NCBI RefSeq assembly: GCF_900111375.1 | Contig: NZ_FOHB01000010.1 | Coordinates: 97,068 to 161,067 of the forward strand | Direction of reading: 5' to 3' | Source of the DNA: Pedococcus cremeus | GTDB taxonomy: Bacteria > Actinomycetota > Actinomycetes > Actinomycetales > Dermatophilaceae | DNA: 64,000 nt | Shown here: one piece after another, positions 57,343 to 64,000 of the stretch | Position numbering within the stretch: position 1 is the first letter of the stretch | Layout: each line of letters opens with the position of its first letter | Notes under the pieces: generated by a model | The model's input: the letters and a program-made list of their open reading frames with translations, nothing else | Databases searched by the model: none | What the model was told of the DNA's origin: nothing | Translations under genes and position numbers: made by a program

Positions 57343-59361
57343 ATGTCCTCCCCGAGCAGTACGACCGCCCCGGCACGGGTGCCCGCCGCGGTGCTGGCTG
57401 GGTCCGCGTTCGCCGCGGTTCTCGTGGCCGCCGTGATCGGGGGCGCAGCCGCGCCCCTCGCCATCGGCGACCCGGGCGCGGTGGTCCGCTGGGGGACCCT
57501 GCTCGTGCGGGTGGTGCACGACCTGGCCGCCGCGGCGACGGTCGGGCTGCTCCTGCTCGCGGCCTTCCTCACCCCGGAGACCACGCGCACCAACCGTCGG
57601 CTGACGGCCACCCGGGCCGCGGCGGTGACGGCAGCCGTCTGGGCGGTGGCCGGGCTGGTCGGGATGCTGTTCACGTTCGCCTCACTGGCCGGCATACCGC
57701 TCTTCGGCCAGGGCTACCTCATGCAGCTGACCACCTTCGTCTGGGACCTCGAGGTCACCCGGGTGGCGGTCATCAGCGCCGCCCTGGCTGCCGTGGTCGC
57801 CGCCGGTGCCGCGGTGGCCCGCAGCCGCGCCGCGATGGCGTGGCTCTCGCTCCTCGCCGTGCTCGCGGTGCTCCCGCTGGCCCTCGCGGGCCACGCCGCA
57901 GGTGCTGCGGACCACGACGTCGCCGTCAACGCCCTGGCGGTCCACCTCGTCGGGGTCGTCGTGTGGGTCGGCGGCCTGCTCGCGCTCGCGGTGATGCGCC
58001 CGCGGCTCGGCGACGACCTCGGTGTCACGGTGCAGCGCTTCTCCGCCGTGGCTCTCTGGTGCTTCGTGGCGGTGGCCCTCTCGGGCGTGCAGAGCGCGTG
58101 GATCCGGCTGGGCTCGCTCGGTGGGCTGGCCACGGCATACGGGCTCCTGGTCATCGCCAAGGTGACGGCCCTGGTGCTGCTCGGGTATGCCGGTTGGCGC
58201 CACCGCCGCACGATGGCCCACCGCCTGCGTGCCGACGGCGGCGACGCCGCCGCGTTCCTGCGACTGGTGCTCGGCGAGCTGGTCGTGATGGGTTTCGCGG
58301 TCGGTGTGGCCGTCGCCCTGGCCCGCTCTGCCCCACCCGTGCCCGACACCGCGATGGCCGAACCGAGCCCGGCCGAGCTCCTGACCGGCTACCCGGCCCC
58401 GGGGCCGCTGACGCCGGCTGCCTGGTTCACCACCTGGCGGGTCGACTGGCTCTGGCTGACCGTGGCGCTCGTGATGGCCGGGGTCTACGTCGCCGGGTGG
58501 CTGCGGCTGCGCCGGCGAGGCGACGCGTGGCCGGTGTACCGGGTCGTGCTGTGGGTGCTGGGCTGGGCGGTCTTCGTCTACGCCACGTCCGGCGGACCGG
58601 GCGTCTACGGCCGGGTGCTCTTCTCCGCACACATGGTGATGCACATGGCCGTGGCCATGATCGTGCCCCTGCTGCTCGTGCCCGCGGCACCGATCACCCT
58701 GGCGCTGCGCGCACTGCCCTCGCGGCCCGACAAGACGTGGGGCCCGCGGGAGGTCATCCTCCAGCTGGTGCACTCGCGCTACCTCGGCCTGCTGGCCAAC
58801 CCCGTCGTGGCGGCCGCGCTGTTCTTCTTCAGCCTGGCGATCTTCTACTACTCGCCGCTGTTCGACCTCGCGCTGCGCACCCACACCGGGCACGTCGCGA
58901 TGATGGTGCACTTCCTGCTCTCGGGCTACCTGTTCGTCTGGGTGCTCGTCGGCATCGACCCCGGGCCGAAGCGGTGGTCACCGCTGCTGCTCGTCGTCAT
59001 CCTCTTCGCCACCATGGCCTTCCACGCGTTCTTCGGCGTGGTCATGACGAGCGGCACGGAGCTGCTGGCGGCCGACTTCTTCACCCGGCTCCACCTGCCG
59101 TGGGCGCTGGACCCGCTCGCCGACCAGCAGCGGGCCGGAGCCATCGCGTGGGGTGTCGGTGAGGCGCCCACGCTCATCCTGGCCCTCATGGTGGCCGCCG
59201 CTTGGGTGCGCACCGACCGGGCCGAGGCCAAGCGTCGCGACCGCCAGGCGGACCGCGACAACGACGCCGAGCTCACGGCCTACAACGCACACCTCGCCGA
59301 GCTGGCCCAGCGGCACCGCCGTTCGGCGGAGGCGGAGGCGGACAGGAGGGAGAAGCCATGA
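57343..59361 (+). CDS. CopD-CtaG fusion membrane protein
   Basis: A 672-residue fusion with about 15-17 helices. The N-terminal half (to about 340) matches CopD: VRVVHDLAAAATVGLLLLAAFL, LAVHLVGVVVWVGGLLALAVMRP, with conserved His in the helices for copper. The C-terminal half (from about 370) matches CtaG/caa3 assembly: RVLFSAHMVMHMAVAMIVPLLLVPAAP, FYYSPLFDLALRTHTGHVAMMVHFLLSGYLFVWVLVGIDP, ADFFTRLHLPW, with several conserved His. It probably takes up copper and helps insert Cu into a haem-copper oxidase. A charged tail follows (about residues 620-672). ATG 57343 fits the leaderless -10. Confidence 0.9.
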   Translation: MSSPSSTTAPARVPAAVLAGSAFAAVLVAAVIGGAAAPLAIGDPGAVVRWGTLLVRVVHDLAAAATVGLLLLAAFLTPETTRTNRRLTATRAAAVTAAVWAVAGLVGMLFTFASLAGIPLFGQGYLMQLTTFVWDLEVTRVAVISAALAAVVAAGAAVARSRAAMAWLSLLAVLAVLPLALAGHAAGAADHDVAVNALAVHLVGVVVWVGGLLALAVMRPRLGDDLGVTVQRFSAVALWCFVAVALSGVQSAWIRLGSLGGLATAYGLLVIAKVTALVLLGYAGWRHRRTMAHRLRADGGDAAAFLRLVLGELVVMGFAVGVAVALARSAPPVPDTAMAEPSPAELLTGYPAPGPLTPAAWFTTWRVDWLWLTVALVMAGVYVAGWLRLRRRGDAWPVYRVVLWVLGWAVFVYATSGGPGVYGRVLFSAHMVMHMAVAMIVPLLLVPAAPITLALRALPSRPDKTWGPREVILQLVHSRYLGLLANPVVAAALFFFSLAIFYYSPLFDLALRTHTGHVAMMVHFLLSGYLFVWVLVGIDPGPKRWSPLLLVVILFATMAFHAFFGVVMTSGTELLAADFFTRLHLPWALDPLADQQRAGAIAWGVGEAPTLILALMVAAAWVRTDRAEAKRRDRQADRDNDAELTAYNAHLAELAQRHRRSAEAEADRREKP

Positions 59362-60158
59362 GGGTCGCGGTCATCCAGGTCGGCTACGGCGACGCCGAGC
59401 CGGTGCAGGAGCGCGTCGAACGGGTCGCGGCGCTGGTGCGCGAGCAGGCGGGTCACGACCTCGCCGTGCTGCCCGAGCTGTGGGCGCCAGGCGGGTTCGC
59501 CTACCGGGAGTGGGACGCGCGGGCCGAGCCGGTCGACGGCCCCACCGCGCAGGCCATGGCGGCCGCCGCCCGCGACGCCGGGGTGATGCTGCACGCCGGC
59601 TCCATCGTGGAGCGGCCGACCACGGGCGAGCACGGGCCCGAGGGCCGCGGGCTGTGGAACACCTCGCTCGTGTTCTCGCCGGCCGGGGAGCTGGTCGCGA
59701 CCTACCGCAAGATCCACCGGTTCGGCTTCGGCGCCGGCGAGCCGAAGCTCATGGACGCCGGCGAGGACGTCGTGCTGGTCGACCTGCCCGGCGGCCAGGG
59801 GCGAGCCGGCCTGTCCACCTGCTACGACCTGCGCTTCCCCGAGCTCTACCGCCGACAGCTCGACGCCGGCGCCACCGCGTTCGTCATCCCGGCCGCCTGG
59901 CCGATGGCCCGGGTGCGGCACTGGACGCTGCTCGCCCACGCCCGCGCCGTCGAGGACCAGTGCCTCGTCATCGCCTGCAACACCGCCGGCACCCACGCGG
60001 GCACCGAGATGGGTGGGCACAGCCAGGTGGTGCTGCCGACCGGCGAGGCGCTCGCCATGGCCGGAGCCGAGGAGCAGGTGCTCAGCGTCGACGTCGACCT
60101 GTCGGTGGTCTCCGACTACCGGGCCTCGTTCCCCGTGTTGGAGGACCGCCGCCTCTGA
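59358..60158 (+). CDS. Carbon-nitrogen (nitrilase-family) hydrolase
   Basis: A 266-residue nitrilase-superfamily amidase (omega-amidase/YafV-like). Triad: Glu41 in LPELWAPG, Lys in TYRKIHRFGFG and Cys in STCYDLRFPELYR; C-terminal DYRASFPVLEDRR is typical. Probably hydrolyses a small amide in the cytosol. AGGAGGGAGAAG precedes ATG 59358, which overlaps the CopD-CtaG stop (ATGA), so co-expression is certain though the functional link is not obvious. Confidence 0.93.
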   Translation: MRVAVIQVGYGDAEPVQERVERVAALVREQAGHDLAVLPELWAPGGFAYREWDARAEPVDGPTAQAMAAAARDAGVMLHAGSIVERPTTGEHGPEGRGLWNTSLVFSPAGELVATYRKIHRFGFGAGEPKLMDAGEDVVLVDLPGGQGRAGLSTCYDLRFPELYRRQLDAGATAFVIPAAWPMARVRHWTLLAHARAVEDQCLVIACNTAGTHAGTEMGGHSQVVLPTGEALAMAGAEEQVLSVDVDLSVVSDYRASFPVLEDRRL

Positions 60159-60172
60159 CGGGGCTACCGGCC

Positions 60173-60218
60173 GGGCCCTCCGCCGAGCCCTCCGCCGGCC
60201 CCTCCGCCGGGCCCTCTC
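60173..60218 (+). repeat. Low-complexity CCCTCCGCCGG repeats
   Basis: Four degenerate copies of a 12-13-bp CCCTCCGCCGG unit in the gap between the hydrolase and the RelA/SpoT-like gene. Flanked by CCGGCCGG/CGGCCGGG, so the region can also fold; no function seen. Confidence 0.5.
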
Positions 60219-60253
60219 GGCCGGGCGCACGACCCCGGCGGGCGGGTGGGCAA

Positions 60254-60259
60254 TAGCCT
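60254..60259 (+). promoter_or_regulatory. -10 element of a leaderless transcript
   Basis: TAGCCT, 8 bases, then GTG 60268. Confidence 0.4.
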
Positions 60260-60267
60260 GTCGTCCC

Positions 60268-61275
60268 GTGGGTGTCGAACAGGAGCGCGCCGAGGCCGTG
60301 CAGCGGTATGCCGCGATGCAGCCGGAGCTGCGGGTCGCGGCCGACCAGTTCGTCGCCCTGGTGACGGCACTCCTCGACGACGCGGGCATCAACTACGTCA
60401 GCGTCACCGGTCGGGCCAAGAGCGTGGCGTCGTTCGCCGGCAAGGCCGAGCGCGTGGTCGACGGTGAGCCCGTCTACAGCGACCCGCTTACCCAGATCAC
60501 CGACCAGCTCGGGGTCCGGGTCGTCACCTACCTGCAGGAGGACGTCACGGCCGTCGCAGGCCTCCTCGCCGAGCAGTTCAGCGTGCTCGACGACCGCGAC
60601 ATGGGCCAGGAGACCGCCCAGGAGGGGCGCTTCGGGTACGCGAGCCGCCACCTGCTGGTGGCGGTGGACCCGGTGAAGGGGGTGCCCGCGGCATACGAGA
60701 CCCTGCGCGGGCGCAGCGCGTCCGTGCAGGTGCGCACGATCCTCCAGCACGCCTGGGCGGAGTTCGAGCACGACGTGCGCTACAAGGGCACCATCCCCGA
60801 GGAGCACGTGCCCGACCTGGACCGCCGTTTCACCCTCGCTGCCGGGCTCCTGGAGCTCGCCGACCGTGAGTTCTCCGCCATCCGCGACCGGTTGCAGGCG
60901 ACCATGGGCCACCAGCGCCTCGTGGCCCACGCCGACGACCCCCGCATCAGCGCCTCGGACCTCGCGACCTTCCTCGCCGGCCAGTTCCAGGACTCCGGCT
61001 GGTCCCGCACCGACCACTACGAGTGGATCTCCGGCCTCCTGCTCGAGCTCGGCATCACCTCGCTCGGGGAGCTCAGGGGGCTGTTGTCCTCGATCGACAC
61101 CCCGGGGATCAACGCCCGCATGGCCTACCGGTACCCCGCCGGCGCCGTCCGCAGGCTCGACGACGCGCTGCTGGCGGTCTTCGGCAGCCGGTACCTCGCG
61201 CTGCACGGCAACGCCCACCGCGAGGCCGCCCTGCGAGTGCGGCTCGAGAAGCTGCGCGGCACCCCGTCGGGATGA
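60268..61275 (+). CDS. RelA/SpoT synthetase-domain protein with extra C-terminal domain
   Basis: A 335-residue protein; no hydrolase, TGS or ACT domain. Residues 20-200 form a (p)ppGpp-synthetase-like nucleotidyltransferase: the R-x-K-xxx-S-xxx-K motif (Arg49, Lys51, Ser55, Lys59), D79 in ITDQLGVRVVTY (metal Asp), and VQVRTILQHAWAEFEHDVRYK. In the E-x-Q motif the Glu of known enzymes seems to be Ser152 (SVQVRT). This Glu is normally needed for pyrophosphate transfer, so activity may be changed, or another nucleotide or RNA may be the acceptor. Residues 200-335 are an uncharacterised helical domain (SASDLATFLAGQFQD, ITSLGELRGLLSS). GTG 60268 fits the leaderless -10. Could be an alarmone synthetase or a toxic SAS-like enzyme; no antitoxin gene is adjacent. 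Confidence 0.85.
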   Translation: MGVEQERAEAVQRYAAMQPELRVAADQFVALVTALLDDAGINYVSVTGRAKSVASFAGKAERVVDGEPVYSDPLTQITDQLGVRVVTYLQEDVTAVAGLLAEQFSVLDDRDMGQETAQEGRFGYASRHLLVAVDPVKGVPAAYETLRGRSASVQVRTILQHAWAEFEHDVRYKGTIPEEHVPDLDRRFTLAAGLLELADREFSAIRDRLQATMGHQRLVAHADDPRISASDLATFLAGQFQDSGWSRTDHYEWISGLLLELGITSLGELRGLLSSIDTPGINARMAYRYPAGAVRRLDDALLAVFGSRYLALHGNAHREAALRVRLEKLRGTPSG

Positions 61276-61360
61276 GCCCGCCATCTCCGTGGAGCGCCGA
61301 GCCCTCGACGGAACAGCCCCCGGCGGGAAGAGCAGCGGACCGGGCCGTGTTGGCACCCTC

Positions 61361-63205
61361 GTGACCGCCTCCCTCCGCTCCGTCTCCCGCCTGCGTGCCC
61401 CCGAGCTCACCGGCCGCGGCTGGCTCAACACCGGTGACAAGGACATCTCGCTCGAGGAGCTGCGCGGGCGCATCGTCGTCCTGGACTTCTGGACCTTCTG
61501 CTGCGTCAACTGCCTGCACGTGCTCGACGAGCTGCGGCCGCTGGAGGAGAAGTACGCCGACTCCCTCGTGCTCATCGGCGTGCACTCGCCGAAGTTCGAG
61601 CACGAGGCGGACCCGGACGCCCTCGCGGCCGCCGTGGAGCGGTATGCCGTGCACCACCCGGTGCTCGACGACCCTGAGCTCGCCACGTGGCAGGCCTACA
61701 CCGCCCGCGCGTGGCCGACCCTCGTCGTCATCGACCCGGAGGGCTACATCGTCGCCTCCATGTCCGGTGAGGGGCACGCCCACGGGCTCTCCGTGCTGAT
61801 CGAGGAGCTCATCGCCGAGCACACGGCCAAGGGCACCCTGCGGCAGGGCGACACCCCGTATGCCGCGCCGCCGGCTCCGGTGACCGCGCTGCGGTTCCCC
61901 GGCAAGGCGGCCACCCTGCCGGACGGCTCGTTCCTGGTGTCGGACACGACGCACCACGAGGTCGTGCAGCTCGAGGCCGACCTGGTCACCGAGCGTGCCC
62001 GGTTCGGCGGTCCCGGCGTCCTGAACGAGCCCCAGGGTGTCCTTGTGCTGCCGGTCGAGACGGCTTCGCGCGTCGGTTACGACGTCGTCGTCGCCGACTC
62101 GGTCAACCACCAGGTGAAGGGCCTGCGGCTCGCCGACGGCTCGTTCACGGTGCTTGCCGGCACCGGCCGCCAGCTGCGCGAGCGGTCCGGCAGCGGCCCT
62201 GCCCTGAAGCAGGACCTGTCGACCCCGTGGGACGTCGCGTGGTTCATCGACCGCGTCGTCGTCGCGATGGCCGGCACCCACCAGCTGTGGGCCCTGCACC
62301 TGGGCGCCGACCCGGCCGACAACACCGTGGCCGTGCTCGGCGGCACCTCGAACGAGGGCCTCCGCGACGGGGCTGCGGACGAGGCGTGGTTCGCCCAGCC
62401 GTCCGGCCTCGCCACCTCCGCCGACGGCTCGCGCCTGTGGGTGGCCGACTCGGAGACGTCCGCGCTGCGCTCACTCGACCTCACCGACGACGGCTTCGTC
62501 GTGGAGACCCACGTGGGACAGGGACTGTTCGACTTCGGGCACCGTGACGGTGCCGCCGACCACGCGCTGATGCAGCACCCCCTCGGCGTCACCGTGCTGC
62601 CGGACGGGTCGGTCGCGGTGAGCGACACCTACAACGGCGCCATCCGCCGCTTCGACGCGGTGGCCCGCGAGGTCTCGACCCTGGCCACCGGCCTGCGCGA
62701 GCCGAGCGACGCCGTGGTCGAGACCGACGGCGAGGGCACGCGTCTCGTGGTCGTCGAGTCGGCCGCGCACCAGCTGGTGCGGATCCCGCTGCCGGAGAAG
62801 GCCCAGCGCGTCGACGGCCTGGCCCGTCAGACCCAGCGCCCCCGGCAGGAGGTCGCTCCCGGTGCGGTGCACCTCCGGGTGAACTTCACCCCGCCCACGG
62901 GCCAGAAGCTCGACTACCGCTGGGGCGACCCCACCCGGCTGGTGGTCTCGGCAACGCCGGCCGCGCTGCTCACCGAGGGTGAGGGCAGCGCCGAGGGCCT
63001 GACCCGCGAGCTCGTGCTCGACCCGTCGGTCGGTGACGGGGTGCTGCACGTGTCGGTGCAGGCCGCGGCCTGCGACGGCGACCCCGACACCGGCGAGGTG
63101 CCTGAGCACGCCGCCTGCCACCTCTACCAGCAGGACTGGGGCATCCCGGTCGTGCTCGTGGAGGGCGCACCGGCCGAGGTCAGCCTCGACCTCCGCGGTG
63201 TCTGA
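61361..63205 (+). CDS. NHLRC2-like thioredoxin/NHL beta-propeller protein
   Basis: A 614-residue cytosolic protein. Residues 15-165 are a TlpA/AhpC-like thioredoxin fold with redox Cys48-Val-Asn-Cys51 (FWTFCCVNCLHVL) and a cis-Pro (ARAWPTLVVID). Residues about 190-500 hold six NHL-type blades (LPDGSFLVSDTTHHEVVQ, VADSVNHQVKGLRLADG, FAQPSGLA, HPLGVTVLPDGSVAVSDTYNGAIRRFD). A C-terminal beta domain follows (VHLRVNFTPPTGQKLDYRW). This is the architecture of NHLRC2; activity is unknown but a thiol-disulfide oxidoreductase joined to a scaffold is likely. GTG 61361 is chosen because the domain begins soon after; upstream frame is unrelated. Confidence 0.9.
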   Translation: MTASLRSVSRLRAPELTGRGWLNTGDKDISLEELRGRIVVLDFWTFCCVNCLHVLDELRPLEEKYADSLVLIGVHSPKFEHEADPDALAAAVERYAVHHPVLDDPELATWQAYTARAWPTLVVIDPEGYIVASMSGEGHAHGLSVLIEELIAEHTAKGTLRQGDTPYAAPPAPVTALRFPGKAATLPDGSFLVSDTTHHEVVQLEADLVTERARFGGPGVLNEPQGVLVLPVETASRVGYDVVVADSVNHQVKGLRLADGSFTVLAGTGRQLRERSGSGPALKQDLSTPWDVAWFIDRVVVAMAGTHQLWALHLGADPADNTVAVLGGTSNEGLRDGAADEAWFAQPSGLATSADGSRLWVADSETSALRSLDLTDDGFVVETHVGQGLFDFGHRDGAADHALMQHPLGVTVLPDGSVAVSDTYNGAIRRFDAVAREVSTLATGLREPSDAVVETDGEGTRLVVVESAAHQLVRIPLPEKAQRVDGLARQTQRPRQEVAPGAVHLRVNFTPPTGQKLDYRWGDPTRLVVSATPAALLTEGEGSAEGLTRELVLDPSVGDGVLHVSVQAAACDGDPDTGEVPEHAACHLYQQDWGIPVVLVEGAPAEVSLDLRGV

Positions 63206-63259
63206 CGGCATACTCGCCACACCAGGCCGCCGCGGGGTGGCTGAACGGGGGACGTGGTC

Positions 63260-63445
63260 ATGGGCATTGTCGAGGTCGTGCTGCCGATTCTGATCGTGTT
63301 TGCGGTGATCGCCGTGGTGGTCGTGCTCGTCGACCGGCGTCGCCGGACTCCCGGAGACACCGAGAGCTACGACCGGCTCACCGACTCCCCCCGACCGCCC
63401 GAGGCGCACCGGCCGTGGGGCGTGAACGACACGTACCACCACTGA
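63260..63445 (+). CDS. Small single-pass membrane protein
   Basis: 61 residues: MGIVEVVLPILIVFAVIAVVVVLVDRRRR, one helix followed by four Arg, and then a polar tail with Pro/Tyr/His (RLTDSPRPP, WGVNDTYHH). Inside-positive orientation suggests a cytosolic C-terminus. GGGGGAC is 6-7 bases before ATG 63260 (GTG 63254 also in frame). No family recognised. Confidence 0.6.
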   Translation: MGIVEVVLPILIVFAVIAVVVVLVDRRRRTPGDTESYDRLTDSPRPPEAHRPWGVNDTYHH

Positions 63446-63502
63446 CGCCCGGCTTCGCGCACGGTTGTGGCCCCGTCGTGGCCGGCGAGGTGTGGGGCGG
63501 GG

Positions 63503-64000
63503 TCACGCTGGTTCGGTTGCGGTGTTGCTGGCGGCGCGTCGGGCGAGGAGGTCGTCGTAGGAGCCTCGGGTGAGGTCCCACTCGACCCGTTCCCCGAACG
63601 ACCCCTGCACGACGCGGCCGGCCAGGCGGCGGGTGTGGACGATGTTGTGGTGCCGCTCGCAGAGCAGTGCCCCGTTGTCGAGGTCGGAGGGTCCGAGGTC
63701 GGCCCAGTGGACAAGATGATGGGCGTCGGTCCACTGCGGGGGTGCCCCGCAGCCGGGATACGTGCAGCCGCCGTCGCGGAGCCACAACCGTTTGGTCTGG
63801 GCGTCGGTGAAGAAGCGCTTCTCCAGGCCCCAGTCGAGGACCTCGCCGTCACCGCCGAGCACGACCGGGATGACGGACCCGTCGCAGCACAGCCGCCGAA
63901 CGGTCTCGGGGGGCAGGTGGGTGCCGGCATCGAGCCCACCGAGGGTGGTGGCGGCCCCGAGCCGGTCCTTGAGGTCGTCGTAGCTCATGGTGAGCAGCAG
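63503..64000 (-). CDS. DUF222/HNH endonuclease-domain protein (5' part outside window)
   Basis: The last 166 residues of a protein that starts beyond the window edge. Seen: DDLKDRLGAATTLGGLDAGTHLPPETVRRLCCDGSVIPVVLGGDGEVLDWG (DUF222 C-terminal part) and an HNH nuclease with CTYPGCGAPPQWTDAHHLVHWADLGPSDLDNGALLCERHHNIVH, having two Cys of the zinc knuckle and the catalytic His pair. These 13E12-repeat-type proteins are very common and often multi-copy in actinomycetes; true function is not known. No sign of a mobile element here. Confidence 0.9.
   Translation of the reverse strand: MLLTMSYDDLKDRLGAATTLGGLDAGTHLPPETVRRLCCDGSVIPVVLGGDGEVLDWGLEKRFFTDAQTKRLWLRDGGCTYPGCGAPPQWTDAHHLVHWADLGPSDLDNGALLCERHHNIVHTRRLAGRVVQGSFGERVEWDLTRGSYDDLLARRAASNTATEPA

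Noticed and set aside
63503..64000. HNH nuclease as part of a mobile element or homing intron
   Set aside because: It belongs to the DUF222/13E12 type that is multi-copy and chromosomal in actinomycetes; no terminal repeats or target duplication are visible.

Overview
The window is chromosomal DNA of a very GC-rich Gram-positive bacterium, most likely an actinomycete. Signs are the GC-rich third codon positions, frequent GTG starts, short ATGA/GTGA/TGATG gene overlaps, a DUF2332, DUF222/HNH and mycothiol-dependent-isomerase-type gene content, a cytochrome bd operon with cydDC, and an IdeR/DtxR-type iron box. The gene set resembles Intrasporangiaceae/Dermatophilaceae-like organisms, but that is inference. 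About 57 protein genes cover nearly everything. I see no rRNA, tRNA, CRISPR array, insertion sequence or prophage, and no gene-free stretch longer than about 200 bases.

Layout. 0-6.5 kb: envelope glycosylation (GT2, two multi-pass GT-C type mannosyltransferase-like proteins, a secreted/membrane protein) and a GDT1 cation exporter. 6.5-9.4 kb: DUF4446-pheA, then an iron-box-controlled Ftr1 permease with a cupredoxin lipoprotein. 9.4-12 kb: a lipid kinase with two PAP2 phosphatases in one overlapping operon. 12-23 kb: housekeeping and small families (GNAT, Na+/H+ antiporter, DinB, LysE, serS, HAD, LURP-one-like, DUF2332, SpoU methylase, VOC, a cupin/MarR divergent pair with a striking operator). 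23.4-26.6 kb: a translationally coupled signalling pair, a receiver/thioredoxin-reductase-like flavoprotein and a membrane adenylate cyclase. 27-29 kb: purB and small genes.

29-36.8 kb: one seven-gene operon, cydA-cydB-cydD-cydC-blaI-M56 protease-low-molecular-weight tyrosine phosphatase, with overlapping or close junctions and two BlaI-type dyads upstream of cydA. This looks like cytochrome bd oxidase placed under a protease-relieved BlaI repressor encoded in its own operon, and it is the most interesting regulatory arrangement seen. 37-42.2 kb: dienelactone hydrolase, galE, and a divergent phenylacetate/fatty acid block (paaI-paaH / paaN). 42.3-49.7 kb: a holin-like membrane protein, an XRE protein with a Cys-rich tail, an aromatic/histidinol-phosphate aminotransferase, an aldo-keto reductase, and the E1alpha-E1beta-E2 operon of a branched-chain/pyruvate dehydrogenase complex. 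49.8-56.4 kb: an M20 deacylase coupled to an MHS-type transporter, then two DHA2 drug exporters and a MarR regulator. 56.4-64 kb: an MDMPI-type protein divergent from a CopD-CtaG fusion coupled to a nitrilase-family amidase, a RelA/SpoT-domain protein, an NHLRC2-like thioredoxin/beta-propeller protein, a tiny membrane protein and the 3' part of a DUF222/HNH gene.

Two window-wide patterns stand out. The heptamer GTATGCC/GGCATAC occurs roughly 45 times on both strands and accounts for most TAT and ATA trinucleotides, so rare codons are used almost only inside it. Many genes start 6-8 bases after a TAnnnT hexamer with no ribosome binding site, which is the signature of leaderless mRNAs. Gene ends are often marked by unusually long (14-21 bp) perfect hairpins.
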